Source: Parvibaculum sp002684405 (GTDB lineage Bacteria; Pseudomonadota; Alphaproteobacteria; Parvibaculales; Parvibaculaceae). Taken from it: a DNA stretch of 64,000 bases. A program made the position numbers and the translations under genes. The notes below the pieces were generated by a model. The model had not been told where the DNA came from and ran no database searches. It saw nothing but the letters and a program-made list of their open reading frames with translations. The stretch lies in contig OZ223206.1 in assembly GCA_965140395.1 (NCBI GenBank), positions 434,001 to 498,000 of the forward strand, given 5' to 3'. Below are positions 8,228 through 17,338 of this stretch, piece after piece (the first letter of the stretch is position 1; each line of letters opens with the position of its first letter).

Positions 8228-10171
8228 TCAGGCGCGGCCGGGTGCGAGCGCGGCGTCGGAAAGTTCGCGCGCCTTCGCCTCGAGCCCCAGCGCGGCAAGC
8301 GCCGTCTCGACGATCTGCGGCGCATTGAGCCTCGCCAGATCGTACATTTTTTCCGGCTTGTCCTGATCGATGAAGATATCGGGGAGCGTCATGGGGCGCA
8401 CCTTGAGCCCGCCATCGAGAAGCCCCGCGCGCGCCATGAAATCCAGCACATGGCTGCCGAACCCGCCGACCGAGCCTTCCTCGATGGTGATGAGCACTTC
8501 ATGCTCGCGCGCCAGACGGGCAATCAGCTCCTCGTCCAGCGGCTTTGCGAAACGGGCATCCGCCACGGTCGCGGAAAGGCCCAGCGCGCCAAGCTGTTCG
8601 GCGGCCTTCAGCGCTTCCTGCAATCGCGTCCCGAGCGAGAGGATCGCGACCTTGCTGCCTTCGCGAACGATACGGCCCTTGCCGATTTCGAGCGGGATGC
8701 CGCGTTCGGGCATATCGACGCCCACGCCCTCGCCGCGCGGATAGCGGAAGGCGGAGGGGCGGTCGTCGATCGCCACGGCGGTCGCCACCATATGTTTCAG
8801 TTCCGCCTCGTCGGCCGCCGCCATGACGACAAAGTCCGGCAGGCAGGTGAGATAGGTCACGTCGAAGGAGCCCGCATGGGTCGCCCCGTCCGCGCCCACA
8901 AGCCCCGCCCGGTCGATGGCAAAGCGCACCGGCAGCTTCTGGATCGCCACGTCATGCACGACCTGGTCGTAACCGCGCTGCAGGAAGGTCGAATAGATGG
9001 TCGCGAACGGCTTGTAGCCTTCGGTGGCAAGCCCGGCCGCGAAGGTCACGGCGTGCTGCTCGGCGATGCCGACATCGAAGGTGCGATCGGGAAAGGCCTT
9101 GCCGAAAAGGTCGAGCCCTGTGCCCGACGGCATGGCGCCGGTAATCGCGACGATCTTGTCGTCGCGCTCGGCTTCCTGAACGAGCGATTGCGCGAAGACC
9201 TTGGTGTAGGAAGGCGCATTGGCAGGCGCCTTGGACTGGGCGCCGGTGATGACGTCGAACTTGGAGACGCCGTGATATTTATCCTCGGCGGCTTCGGCGG
9301 GCGCATAGCCCTTGCCCTTCTGCGTCACGCAATGAACGAGGATCGGCCCCTCGCCCGCATCGCGCACATTCTTCAGCACCGGGAGCAGATGTTCCAGATT
9401 ATGGCCGTCGATGGGACCGACATAATACATGCCGAGTTCCTCGAACAACGTGCCGCCGGTCGCCATGCCGCGGGCGAATTCCTCGGCGCGGCGCGCGCGC
9501 TCCTCGAAGCTCCGGGGCAGCAGGCGCGCCAGCTCCTTGGCGATATGGCGCACCGAACGATAGGTGCCGCCCGACAGCAGCCGCGCCAGATAGGCGCTCA
9601 TCGCGCCCACGGGCGGTGCGATGGACATGTCGTTGTCGTTCAGGATGATGATAAGGCGGCTGTCCATGGAGCCGGCATTGTTCATCGCCTCATAGGCCAT
9701 GCCCGCGCTCATCGCGCCGTCGCCGATCACCGCAATCACATTGTTCTTGCCGCCGGACAGGTCGCGCGCCACCGCCATGCCGAGACCGGCGGAAATGGAG
9801 GTGGAGCTATGCGCCGCGCCGAAGGGGTCGTATTCGCTTTCCGAACGCTTGGTGAAGCCGGAGAGCCCGCCGCCCTGACGGAGCGTCCGGATACGGTCGC
9901 GCCGTCCGGTCAGGATCTTGTGCGGATAGCACTGATGGCCGACATCCCAGATCAGCCGGTCGTCGGGCGTGTTGAACACATAGTGAAGCGCCACGGTCAG
10001 CTCCACCACGCCGAGCCCCGCGCCCAGATGGCCGCCTGTCTGCGACACGGCGTCGATCGTCTCCGCCCGCAGCTCGTCGGCGAGCTGACGCAGGTCGGAT
10101 TCGTCGAATTGGCGCAGATCGGCGGGCGTTTTCACCCGGTCGAGCAAGGGAGTGTCAGGCTTAGTGCTCAA
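8228..10171 (-). CDS. dxs: 1-deoxy-D-xylulose-5-phosphate synthase
   Basis: 647 residues. A ThDP enzyme that condenses pyruvate and glyceraldehyde 3-phosphate, the first committed step of MEP isoprenoid synthesis (also feeding thiamine and PLP). The ThDP-binding segment begins IGDGAMSAGMAYEAMNNAG; upstream are QTGGHLGAGLGVVELTVALH and VGHQCYPHKILTGR; the transketolase-type DEGSVGG-like region appears as TIEEGSVGGFGSHV. I place the start at TTG 10169-10171 (MSTKPDTPLLD), with GAGG 8 nt upstream, because Dxs proteins begin so; a second TTG 15 bases upstream would add five residues. It stands 82 bases downstream of ispA. Confidence 0.96.
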   Translation of the reverse strand: MSTKPDTPLLDRVKTPADLRQFDESDLRQLADELRAETIDAVSQTGGHLGAGLGVVELTVALHYVFNTPDDRLIWDVGHQCYPHKILTGRRDRIRTLRQGGGLSGFTKRSESEYDPFGAAHSSTSISAGLGMAVARDLSGGKNNVIAVIGDGAMSAGMAYEAMNNAGSMDSRLIIILNDNDMSIAPPVGAMSAYLARLLSGGTYRSVRHIAKELARLLPRSFEERARRAEEFARGMATGGTLFEELGMYYVGPIDGHNLEHLLPVLKNVRDAGEGPILVHCVTQKGKGYAPAEAAEDKYHGVSKFDVITGAQSKAPANAPSYTKVFAQSLVQEAERDDKIVAITGAMPSGTGLDLFGKAFPDRTFDVGIAEQHAVTFAAGLATEGYKPFATIYSTFLQRGYDQVVHDVAIQKLPVRFAIDRAGLVGADGATHAGSFDVTYLTCLPDFVVMAAADEAELKHMVATAVAIDDRPSAFRYPRGEGVGVDMPERGIPLEIGKGRIVREGSKVAILSLGTRLQEALKAAEQLGALGLSATVADARFAKPLDEELIARLAREHEVLITIEEGSVGGFGSHVLDFMARAGLLDGGLKVRPMTLPDIFIDQDKPEKMYDLARLNAPQIVETALAALGLEAKARELSDAALAPGRA

Positions 10172-10253
10172 TACAAACCTCGGCAAATGTGCCGGCCGGA
10201 CCGAAAAGCGATGAAATCCGGCGGAAAACGGCGCGCCAGCTTACGGCAGCGGC

Positions 10254-11162
10254 CTAGTTGCGGCGGTTTATAACGAAAACGGCCGCCTCCCGCAAAAGGT
10301 CGGCTTTTTGGTCGAACAAATCAAGGTGGCGGACCGCCTGTTCGGCCAGCATGCCGGCCTGGGCCCGGGCCCTTTCGAGGCCCATAATGGAGACGAAAGT
10401 GGCCTTTCCCGCGGCTTCGTCCTTGCCCGGCGTCTTGCCGAGATCGGCCGAACTCCCCTCCACATCGAGGAGATCGTCGGCAATCTGGAACGCCAGCCCC
10501 ATATCGTGTGCGTAGGCGTGAAGCGCATGCAGCGCGGCAGCCGAGGCATGCCCCAGCACGCCGCCCGCTTCGCAGGAAAAGGCGATCAGCGCGCCCGTCT
10601 TCAACTGCTGGAGCCGCGTAATGGCGTTCATCTCCAGCGGCTGGCCTTCGCTGCCGAGATCGATCATCTGGCCGCCCACCATGCCGTGGCCGCCAATCGC
10701 CCGGGCGAGACGCCGGGTCAGCTCGCAACGCACCCTTGCATCCTCATGCGTCGCTTCGTCGGCGATCAGCTCGAAAGCGAGCGATTGCAGCGCATCGCCC
10801 GCCAGCACCGCCGTCGCTTCGTCGAAGGCCTTGTGGACGGTCGGCTTGCCCCGGCGCAGATCGTCATCGTCCATACAGGGCAGATCGTCATGGACCAGCG
10901 AATAGGTATGGATGCATTCCACCGCCACGCCGGTGCGCAGGGCCGCTTCCTCATGCACATCGAAGAGTTTCGCGCTCTCCTTCACCAGGAAGGGGCGGAA
11001 GCGCTTGCCGCCTGCCGTCAGGGCATAGCGCATCGCCTCGAAGACGCGGGCCTCGGGGCCTTCCGGCGCGGGAACCAGGCGGTCCAGCGCGTCGGCGACC
11101 TCCAGCGCGCACCCCTCCATGGCACTGTCGATGGTCCGAACCTCACGGGGTTGGTCTGCCAT
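10254..11162 (-). CDS. ispA: (2E,6E)-farnesyl diphosphate synthase (polyprenyl synthase)
   Basis: 302 residues. A trans-prenyltransferase that builds GPP and FPP from IPP and DMAPP. The first aspartate-rich motif is DDLPCMDDDD near residue 90, the second is DDLLD near residue 235; ALTAGGKRFRPFL is the IPP-binding loop. The DDxxxxD form of the first motif and the short two-residue insertion are usual for bacterial FPP synthases. It follows xseB by 15 bases on the same strand and feeds the same pathway as dxs downstream. Confidence 0.93.
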   Translation of the reverse strand: MADQPREVRTIDSAMEGCALEVADALDRLVPAPEGPEARVFEAMRYALTAGGKRFRPFLVKESAKLFDVHEEAALRTGVAVECIHTYSLVHDDLPCMDDDDLRRGKPTVHKAFDEATAVLAGDALQSLAFELIADEATHEDARVRCELTRRLARAIGGHGMVGGQMIDLGSEGQPLEMNAITRLQQLKTGALIAFSCEAGGVLGHASAAALHALHAYAHDMGLAFQIADDLLDVEGSSADLGKTPGKDEAAGKATFVSIMGLERARAQAGMLAEQAVRHLDLFDQKADLLREAAVFVINRRN

Positions 11163-11177
11163 GCGGGAAAGGCCTTC

Positions 11178-11438
11178 CTACTCGACATCCAGCGGTTCGG
11201 TGCCCGCCGGATCTCCGTTTTCGGAGAGGCGGATCTTTTCCACCTTGGCCTCGGCCGCCTTCAGCCGCGCCTCGCAATGGGCCTTCAGCGCATTGCCGCG
11301 CTCATAGAGGTCGATGGATCTTTCGAGTTCCACATCGCCCGATTCGAGGCTCGCGACGATCTTCTCCAGCTGCGCCAGCGCTTCCTCGAAGCTCAGTTTT
11401 TCGATCTCTTTCTGAACGTCGGATTTCGCGGCGGCCAT
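11178..11438 (-). CDS. xseB: exodeoxyribonuclease VII small subunit
   Basis: 86 residues. XseB binds XseA to form exonuclease VII, which degrades single-stranded DNA. The family pattern is clear: LSFEEALAQLEKIVASLESG, then LERSIDLYERGNALKAHCEARLKAAEAKVEKI, a helical hairpin. The C-terminal tail is acidic. xseB next to ispA is a very common bacterial arrangement. xseA is not in the window. Confidence 0.95.
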   Translation of the reverse strand: MAAAKSDVQKEIEKLSFEEALAQLEKIVASLESGDVELERSIDLYERGNALKAHCEARLKAAEAKVEKIRLSENGDPAGTEPLDVE

Positions 11439-11498
11439 GGGTTCGGTCCTTCTGTCGGGCAGTATCGGTGCTTTGTCGTCTCGGGCGCGATCCGCGCC

Positions 11499-12428
11499 TT
11501 ACATGGTCAGCATCAGCGCGCGCACATGGGCCCGCGCCGAAGATGCCAGTGCCCCCAAGTCATACCCCCCCTCAAGAGCCGACACAATTCGGCCCTCGCA
11601 GAGATCGTCGGCACAGCGGACCAGCTCGGCGGTCGCGAACGCGAAATCATCCTCGGTGAGGTTCATATTCGCCAACGGATCGGCCGCATGGGCATCGAAT
11701 CCGGCCGAAATCATGATGAAACCGGGCTGGAACGAACGAAGCGCCGGCATGACCTCTTCCACGAAACTCTCCCGGAAGGCGCTGGAGCCGGTGCCCGGCG
11801 GCTGGCAGGCGTTGAGGACGTTGCCGAGCCCCCGCTCGCTCGCCCGGCCCGTGCCGGGATAGAGCGGCCATTGGTGCGTCGAGGCATAGAAGAGCGACGG
11901 GTCGGTCTCGAAGGCAGCCTGCGTGCCATTGCCGTGATGGACGTCGAAATCGATCACCGCCACCCGCTCGATCCCGTGGACCGCGCGGGCATGCATGGCG
12001 CCGATGGCAATGTTGTTGAACAGGCAAAAGCCCATGGAGGTGCCCGGCTCGGCGTGATGTCCGGGCGGGCGCACGGCGCAGAAAGCGTTTCGCGCCCGTT
12101 TCGCCATCACCTCATCGACCGCGTAGACGACCGCCCCGGCGGCGCGCAAGGCCGCCTCATAAGACCCCGGCGACAGGAAAGTGTCGGCATCGACGCGCCG
12201 ATAGCCTTCCGCCGGTATGCCACCTTCCACGATCTCGATCAGTTGCGGCGTATGGACGCGGGCAATCTGCTCATGGGTGGCGCGCGGCGCCTCCACCCGC
12301 TGCAGCATCATGAACTCCTCGGCTTCCAGCGCGCCCAGCACGGCGCGCAGCCTGTCCACGCATTCGGGATGCCCGTCGGGGGTCGCATGCTCGAGACAGG
12401 CCCTGTGGGAAACGAGAAGTGTATCCAT
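11499..12428 (-). CDS. histone deacetylase family (acetylpolyamine/acetoin-utilisation-like) deacetylase
   Basis: 309 residues. The arginase/deacetylase fold is shown by RPPGHHAEP (catalytic His pair), the zinc ligands in DFDVHHGNGTQ, and the ISAGFDAHAADPL metal site. Bacterial members remove acetyl groups from small amines or proteins; the substrate here is unknown. The start is ATG 12426-12428 (MDTLLVSH), 2 bases after the stop of the upstream metallo-hydrolase gene, so the two are tightly coupled. HDAC-like next to xseB-ispA-dxs recurs in alphaproteobacteria. Confidence 0.88.
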   Translation of the reverse strand: MDTLLVSHRACLEHATPDGHPECVDRLRAVLGALEAEEFMMLQRVEAPRATHEQIARVHTPQLIEIVEGGIPAEGYRRVDADTFLSPGSYEAALRAAGAVVYAVDEVMAKRARNAFCAVRPPGHHAEPGTSMGFCLFNNIAIGAMHARAVHGIERVAVIDFDVHHGNGTQAAFETDPSLFYASTHQWPLYPGTGRASERGLGNVLNACQPPGTGSSAFRESFVEEVMPALRSFQPGFIMISAGFDAHAADPLANMNLTEDDFAFATAELVRCADDLCEGRIVSALEGGYDLGALASSARAHVRALMLTM

Positions 12429-12430
12429 CT

Positions 12431-13486
12431 TCAGCTTTGCCGATACCAGTCCACGCCGTTTTCGTCGCGCTCGACGGTCGCCAGCCCCCTGCCGATCAGG
12501 CAACGCAGATGAGCAAGCGATTCTCCCGTCGCCATGAAGAAGACGTCCGACGTGATCTTGCGCTTGAAGAGCGCGGGGAACACGTCAATCGAGCGGCGCG
12601 GTTCGTCGAGCATCTCATGAAGCTTTACGAGGTTTTCCTCATGCTCGTCTATGAGCTGCGTCATACGGGTGTGCAATCCGTAGAAGGGCTCATTATGCGC
12701 GGGCAATACCAGCGTGTCTTCCGGCAGTTCATCGCGGATGCGGTGGCAGCTTGCGATCCATTCTTCCAGCGGATTTTCATACGCTTCCGTCGGATGCACG
12801 CTGACGATGGAGGAAATACGCGGCAACACCTGGTCGCCCGAGATCAGGATCTTGTCGGCTTCGCTGTAAAGGCAGACATGTTCCGGCGCATGACCGGAAC
12901 CGATCACGACACGCCATGTCCGCTTGCCGATTTTCAGCTCGTCGCCTTCCTTCAGCCGCGCAAAAACATCCGGCAGGCGCGAGACGCGCTCGCCGAAATT
13001 GCCGAAACGCTTGGCGTAGCTGTCGATCCCGCGCTGGGAAAAACCCGCCGCGCGGTAAAAATCCAGCGCCTCTTTCGGCGCATCGCGACCCGTGTCGAGC
13101 ACCAGGTTGCGGCATTGCAGGAAATCCGTGCGGGACATCTGCAGCGTGATGTTCCATTTGCGGGTGAACCAGCCGGCCAGCCCCACATGGTCGGGGTGAA
13201 GATGCGTCACGATGAGGCCGGTGACCGGCTTTCCGTCCAGCTCGTCGGCAAAAATCTGCCGCCAAAGCGCCTTCACATCGTCGGCGGAAACGCCCGTATC
13301 GACGACGGTCCAGCCGTCCTCGTCCTCAAGTAGCCATAAATTGATATGGTCGAGGGCGAAGGGCAACGGCATGCGCGCCCATTTGATGCCGGGGGCCACA
13401 TCGACAAGTTCCGCGGGCTGCGGCAGCGCATCCTGCGGGAAGGTGAGGCCGCCCTTTTCGCGCGGCATTTTTACGGATTTGCTCAT
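12431..13486 (-). CDS. MBL-fold metallo-hydrolase
   Basis: 351 residues. The zinc-binding motif THLHPDH (near residue 105), a later GSGHAPEHVCLY and ISGDQVLPR are the metal ligands of the metallo-beta-lactamase fold; a C-terminal helical domain resembles the one in glyoxalase II-like LACTB2 hydrolases. The family covers thioesterases and nucleases; the substrate cannot be told. The C-terminal half of about 120 residues is similar to hydrolases acting on acyl-thioesters, but that is a guess. It is the first gene of the minus-strand operon leading to dxs. Confidence 0.87.
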   Translation of the reverse strand: MSKSVKMPREKGGLTFPQDALPQPAELVDVAPGIKWARMPLPFALDHINLWLLEDEDGWTVVDTGVSADDVKALWRQIFADELDGKPVTGLIVTHLHPDHVGLAGWFTRKWNITLQMSRTDFLQCRNLVLDTGRDAPKEALDFYRAAGFSQRGIDSYAKRFGNFGERVSRLPDVFARLKEGDELKIGKRTWRVVIGSGHAPEHVCLYSEADKILISGDQVLPRISSIVSVHPTEAYENPLEEWIASCHRIRDELPEDTLVLPAHNEPFYGLHTRMTQLIDEHEENLVKLHEMLDEPRRSIDVFPALFKRKITSDVFFMATGESLAHLRCLIGRGLATVERDENGVDWYRQS

Positions 13487-13563
13487 CCCACACTGATAGG
13501 CGCGGGCTGACAGATCGTCAAATCGCCGTTTCCGGACGCTGCGTCAGGCGGGGCTTTTCCCGC

Positions 13564-15375
13564 TTATCCGGCCAGCGCATCCGCGTCGAGCGCATAGAGC
13601 GGCGCAGCCCCGCCCATGACGGCGCCCTTGAGTCCCGCCGCGCCGGACAGGATGCTGCCCGCATAGAATGCGCCGGTCGCAAGCCGCGACTTCCCGAAGC
13701 TGTCGTCTTCCGGCAGCGCCGCCGCCTTCAGCGCCCCGCGCGTCAGGAAATGGCCGCCCGCGACCAGACCGAAGAGACGCAGATAGGGCGTCGCGCCCGC
13801 CATCGCGTCAGCCGGCGCGGCTTTGAGCTTCTCCGCCATGTAGGCGGTCGCCTCTTCCAGCACTGCAATCCCCTCTTCCAGTCCCTCACCCATTCCGGAG
13901 AGGTCCGGGCGATTGGATTTACGGGCTTCTTCCGCCGTCTCTCGCATTTCGGCGATGAAGTCCTTCACCACCTCGCCATTGCCTAGCGGCAGCTTGCGCC
14001 CGACAAGATCAATGGCCTGAATGCCGTTGGTGCCTTCATAGATCGGCAGGATACGCGCATCGCGATAGAACTGCGCCGCGCCGGTTTCTTCCACGAAGCC
14101 CATGCCGCCATGGATCTGGATGCCGGTGGACGCGACCTCGACCGCCGCGTCGGTGGAAAAGGCCTTGGCGATCGGCGTCAGCAAATCGGCGCGCGCGCGG
14201 CCCTTCGCCTTTTCCTCGTCACTCCCGCCATGATGCGCATGATCGAGGGCCACGCCGGTCGCATAGCAGATCGAGCGGCAGGCTTCCGTCAGGCTCTTCA
14301 TGCTCATCAGCATACGGCGCACATCGGGCAGCATGATGATGGGCGCCATTTCGTCTGCCGGAACATTCTCCGCGCCCGGTACGCCTTTGGGCGGGCGGCC
14401 CTGCTTGCGGTCCTGCGCATAGGCCAGCGCGTGCTGATAGGCGGCCTCGGCAATCGCCACGCCCTGCGTACCGACCAGAAGCCGCGCATTGTTCATCATG
14501 GTGAACATGCAGGCGAGGCCCTTGTTTTCCTCGCCGATCAGCCAGCCCCGTGCGCCACCGTTCTCGCCAAAGGACATGACACAGGTCGGCGACCCGTGAA
14601 TGCCGAGCTTTTCTTCAAGGCCGATGCAATAGGCGTCATTGCGCTCGCCCAGCGAACCGTCTTCCTTCACCAGGAATTTCGGCACGAGGAAGAGCGAGAT
14701 GCCTTTCGTGCCCGCGGGCGCGTCCGGCAGGCGGGCAAGCACGAGATGGACGATGTTCTCCGCCATGTCGTGATCGCCATAGGTGATGAAGATCTTGGTG
14801 CCGGTGACGAGATAGCTGCCATCCTCCTGCGGCACGGCCTTGGCCTTCAGCGCGTTGAGGTCGGACCCGGCCTGCGGCTCGGTCAGGTTCATCGTGCCGG
14901 TCCACTGGCCGGAGATGAGATGGGGCAGATATTTCTCGCGCAGCTCCGGCGCGCCATGCGCCGTCAGCGCTTCGATGGCGCCCTGCGACAGGATCGGGCA
15001 GAGGCCGAAAGAGAGGTTGGAGGCGTTCCACATCTCCTGCATGGCAACCGCCAGCGCGCCCGGCAGGCCCTGCCCGCCATAGTCCGGCGTCGCGGCAAGG
15101 CTGCCCCAGCCACCTTCGACCCACTTTTTATAGGCCTCGGCAAATCCCTTCGGCGTCTTCACGCCCTCGCCCTTTTCGAGCCGCGCCCCTTCCTCGTCGC
15201 CGGAGCGATTGAGCGGCGCCAGCACGTCGCCGGCCAGCTTCGCGCCCTCTTCCAATACCGCCTCCACGAGGTCGGGGCTCAGTTCGGCAAAATCTCCCTT
15301 GCCGGCAAGCTCCGACAGGCCCGCCACATCGTTCAGAATGAAGGCCATGTCACGAACGGGCGCACGATAGGTCAT
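13564..15375 (-). CDS. acyl-CoA dehydrogenase (large, C-terminal-extended type)
   Basis: 603 residues, of the roughly 600-residue class (AcdH/DmdC-like) with a C-terminal extension beyond the core. FAD and substrate motifs are visible: GTMNLTEPQAGSDLNALKAKA, then VTGTKIFITYGDHDM, and IQIHGGMGFVEETGAAQFYRDARI near residue 430 followed by IYEGTNGIQAIDLVGRKL. The catalytic base is likely the Glu in YEGTNGIQ. It oxidises an acyl-CoA, passing electrons to ETF. The start ATG has a GGGGGAGG site upstream. It faces a divergent SDR gene. Confidence 0.92.
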   Translation of the reverse strand: MTYRAPVRDMAFILNDVAGLSELAGKGDFAELSPDLVEAVLEEGAKLAGDVLAPLNRSGDEEGARLEKGEGVKTPKGFAEAYKKWVEGGWGSLAATPDYGGQGLPGALAVAMQEMWNASNLSFGLCPILSQGAIEALTAHGAPELREKYLPHLISGQWTGTMNLTEPQAGSDLNALKAKAVPQEDGSYLVTGTKIFITYGDHDMAENIVHLVLARLPDAPAGTKGISLFLVPKFLVKEDGSLGERNDAYCIGLEEKLGIHGSPTCVMSFGENGGARGWLIGEENKGLACMFTMMNNARLLVGTQGVAIAEAAYQHALAYAQDRKQGRPPKGVPGAENVPADEMAPIIMLPDVRRMLMSMKSLTEACRSICYATGVALDHAHHGGSDEEKAKGRARADLLTPIAKAFSTDAAVEVASTGIQIHGGMGFVEETGAAQFYRDARILPIYEGTNGIQAIDLVGRKLPLGNGEVVKDFIAEMRETAEEARKSNRPDLSGMGEGLEEGIAVLEEATAYMAEKLKAAPADAMAGATPYLRLFGLVAGGHFLTRGALKAAALPEDDSFGKSRLATGAFYAGSILSGAAGLKGAVMGGAAPLYALDADALAG

Positions 15376-15472
15376 GGGGGAGGCTCCTGAAATCACGGTA
15401 GAAAGACAAAACGGGAAAGGCCGCATAGCGATCTACGCCAGTTTTACGTATTGTCGGGCCGGATTGTAACCC

Positions 15473-15525
15473 TTCGTCATGCCGCACCCTGCCCGTTTCG
15501 GCCGTGCATGCTACTGCATGACGAA
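15473..15525. promoter_or_regulatory. 10-bp perfect inverted repeat in a divergent promoter region
   Basis: TTCGTCATGC (15473-15482) and GCATGACGAA (15516-15525) are exact reverse complements 33 bases apart. They lie between the acyl-CoA dehydrogenase and the plus-strand SDR gene. They could be two half-sites for a looped regulator or the arms of a stem in the SDR leader. Confidence 0.3.
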
Positions 15526-15548
15526 ATCGCGCTTCGATGAGGTCAGAT

Positions 15549-16364
15549 ATGTCGATCAGTTATGAAGGCAAGGGAAAGCGCGCCCTCATCACAGGGGCCT
15601 CGGCGGGTATCGGGGCGGAGCTTGCCCGGGTCTTCGCCGAGCATGGCTTCGACCTTATTCTGGTCGCCCGCCGCCGCGAGAAGCTGGAGGCGCTGGCCGA
15701 AGAGCTGGCGCGCGACATGAAGACCGACTGCCACATCATCGTCGCCGATCTCGCAGACCCCGCCGCGCCGCGCGCAATCTTCGACGAGGTGACGGTGCGG
15801 GGACTTCGGGTCGACGCACTGGTCAACAATGCGGGCTATGGCATTCCCGGCTTTTTCCGCGATACCAAGTGGGAGGATCAGGCCGCCCTCATTCAGGTCA
15901 TGGTCACCGCCGTCGCCGAGCTTTGCCATCTCTTCGGCCCCTGCATGAAGGCGCGAGGCTATGGCCGCATCGTCAATCTCGCCTCGGTGGCGGGGCACCT
16001 TCCTGCATCGCCGGGCGGGACGCTCTATTCGGCCAGCAAGGCTTTCGTCATCAAACTTTCCGAAGCGCTCCATTTCGAATATCTGGGGACGGGCGTCCAT
16101 GTGACCGCGCTCTGCCCCGGTTTCACCTGGTCGGAATTCCACGATGTGATGGGCAATCGCGAGGAAATGAACCGGCTGCCGAAATTCCTCTGGCTCGATA
16201 CGAACCGCGTCGCGCGGGAGGGTTTTCGCGCGGTGATGGAAAACGATCCCGTCTATATCAACGGTTTCGTCTATCGCCTGATTACCTGGTTCGTAGACAT
16301 CATCCCCGACCATCTTCTCTACTGGCTGATCGGGCGGCAATCGGGGCAGAAGCCGACCGCATGA
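15549..16364 (+). CDS. SDR family oxidoreductase (DltE/YqjQ-like)
   Basis: 271 residues. The NAD(P) motif TGASAGIGAELA opens the Rossmann fold; NNAGYG and the catalytic YSASKAF (Tyr-x3-Lys) with upstream Ser in NLASVAG are all present. The C-terminal 50 residues carry hydrophobic stretches (FVYRLITWFVDIIPDHLLYWLIG), suggesting membrane association. ATG 15549 is favoured over ATG 15537 because GAGGT lies 6 nt upstream. The substrate is unknown. The stop overlaps the next start as ATGA, so it is translationally coupled to the Sua5 gene. Confidence 0.88.
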   Translation: MSISYEGKGKRALITGASAGIGAELARVFAEHGFDLILVARRREKLEALAEELARDMKTDCHIIVADLADPAAPRAIFDEVTVRGLRVDALVNNAGYGIPGFFRDTKWEDQAALIQVMVTAVAELCHLFGPCMKARGYGRIVNLASVAGHLPASPGGTLYSASKAFVIKLSEALHFEYLGTGVHVTALCPGFTWSEFHDVMGNREEMNRLPKFLWLDTNRVAREGFRAVMENDPVYINGFVYRLITWFVDIIPDHLLYWLIGRQSGQKPTA

Positions 16365-17338
16365 CCGTCCCCTGCGTAACAGCGAACGACGAAACCATCG
16401 CCGAGGCAGCCGATGCCTTGCGCGCAGGGCAGCTCGTCGCCTTTCCGACCGAAACCGTTTACGGGCTCGGCGCGGACGCGACCAATGACGAGGCGGTCGC
16501 GCGCATCTTCGAGGCCAAGGGCCGCCCGCGCTTCAACCCGCTCATCGTGCATGTATCGGGTAAGGAGGAAGCCGGGCAGCATGTGACCTTCACGCCCGAG
16601 GCCGAAAAGCTCGCCGCCGCCTTCTGGCCGGGCGGGCTGACGCTCGTCCTGCCGCGCCGCGCCGACACACCGCTTTCGCTTCTCGTCAGCGCCGGGCTCG
16701 ACACGGTCGCGATCCGCGTACCCGCGCATTCGATCGCTCAACGCCTCATCGCGGCCACGGGCCGTCCGCTCGCCGCGCCGTCGGCCAATGCGTCGGGCAA
16801 GGTGAGCCCCACCCGCGCGGAGCATGTCGTGGAATCGCTCGGCCACTCGCCGCTGCTGGCCATGGTGCTCGATGGCGGCGCTTGCGAGATGGGGCTTGAG
16901 TCCACCGTGATCGGTTTCCCGGACGGCGGCACGCCCACCCTGCTGCGCCCCGGCGCAGTGGCCCGCGAAAACATCGAGCAGGTGCTGGGCGCAAAGCTCG
17001 CCGAAGCCGCGCCGCAATCGGACGAGGCGGGACGTTCCTCCCCCGGCCAGCTTGCGAGCCATTACGCGCCCAATGCGCCGATAAGGCTCAATGTGCGCGA
17101 GAAAGAGGATGACGAGATATTATTGGGCTTCGGGCCGGACGCCCCGTCGCTCGGCGCCTCGCTCAATCTCTCCGTGAAGGGCGATCTCACCGAGGCCGCG
17201 GCCAATCTCTTCGCCATGCTCCGCGCATTGGACGAACAGGCGTCAGGCCGCCGCCTCGCCGTGATGCCCGTGCCGCATGAAGGTTTGGGCGAAGCGATCA
17301 ACGACCGCCTGTCCCGCGCCGCGGCGGACCGAGGCTGA
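16361..17338 (+). CDS. L-threonylcarbamoyladenylate synthase (Sua5)
   Basis: 325 residues, the long Sua5 form with a YrdC domain (about 1-205) and a C-terminal Sua5 domain. It makes threonylcarbamoyl-AMP for t6A at position 37 of ANN-decoding tRNAs. Signature segments are FPTETVYGLGADATN, KGRPRFNPLIVHV, WPGGLTLVL and APSANASGKVSPTRAEHV. The linker with SSPGQLASHYAP is typical of Sua5 rather than the short TsaC. It ends at 17338 exactly where the convergent VOC gene stop begins. Confidence 0.93.
   Translation: MTVPCVTANDETIAEAADALRAGQLVAFPTETVYGLGADATNDEAVARIFEAKGRPRFNPLIVHVSGKEEAGQHVTFTPEAEKLAAAFWPGGLTLVLPRRADTPLSLLVSAGLDTVAIRVPAHSIAQRLIAATGRPLAAPSANASGKVSPTRAEHVVESLGHSPLLAMVLDGGACEMGLESTVIGFPDGGTPTLLRPGAVARENIEQVLGAKLAEAAPQSDEAGRSSPGQLASHYAPNAPIRLNVREKEDDEILLGFGPDAPSLGASLNLSVKGDLTEAAANLFAMLRALDEQASGRRLAVMPVPHEGLGEAINDRLSRAAADRG

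Noticed and set aside
7472..10273. A 933-codon plus-strand frame
   Set aside because: It is opposite dxs and tlyA, both certain. The same reasoning removes the long plus-strand frames at 10308-12512, 33143-35326, 37316-39190 and 53584-55953.
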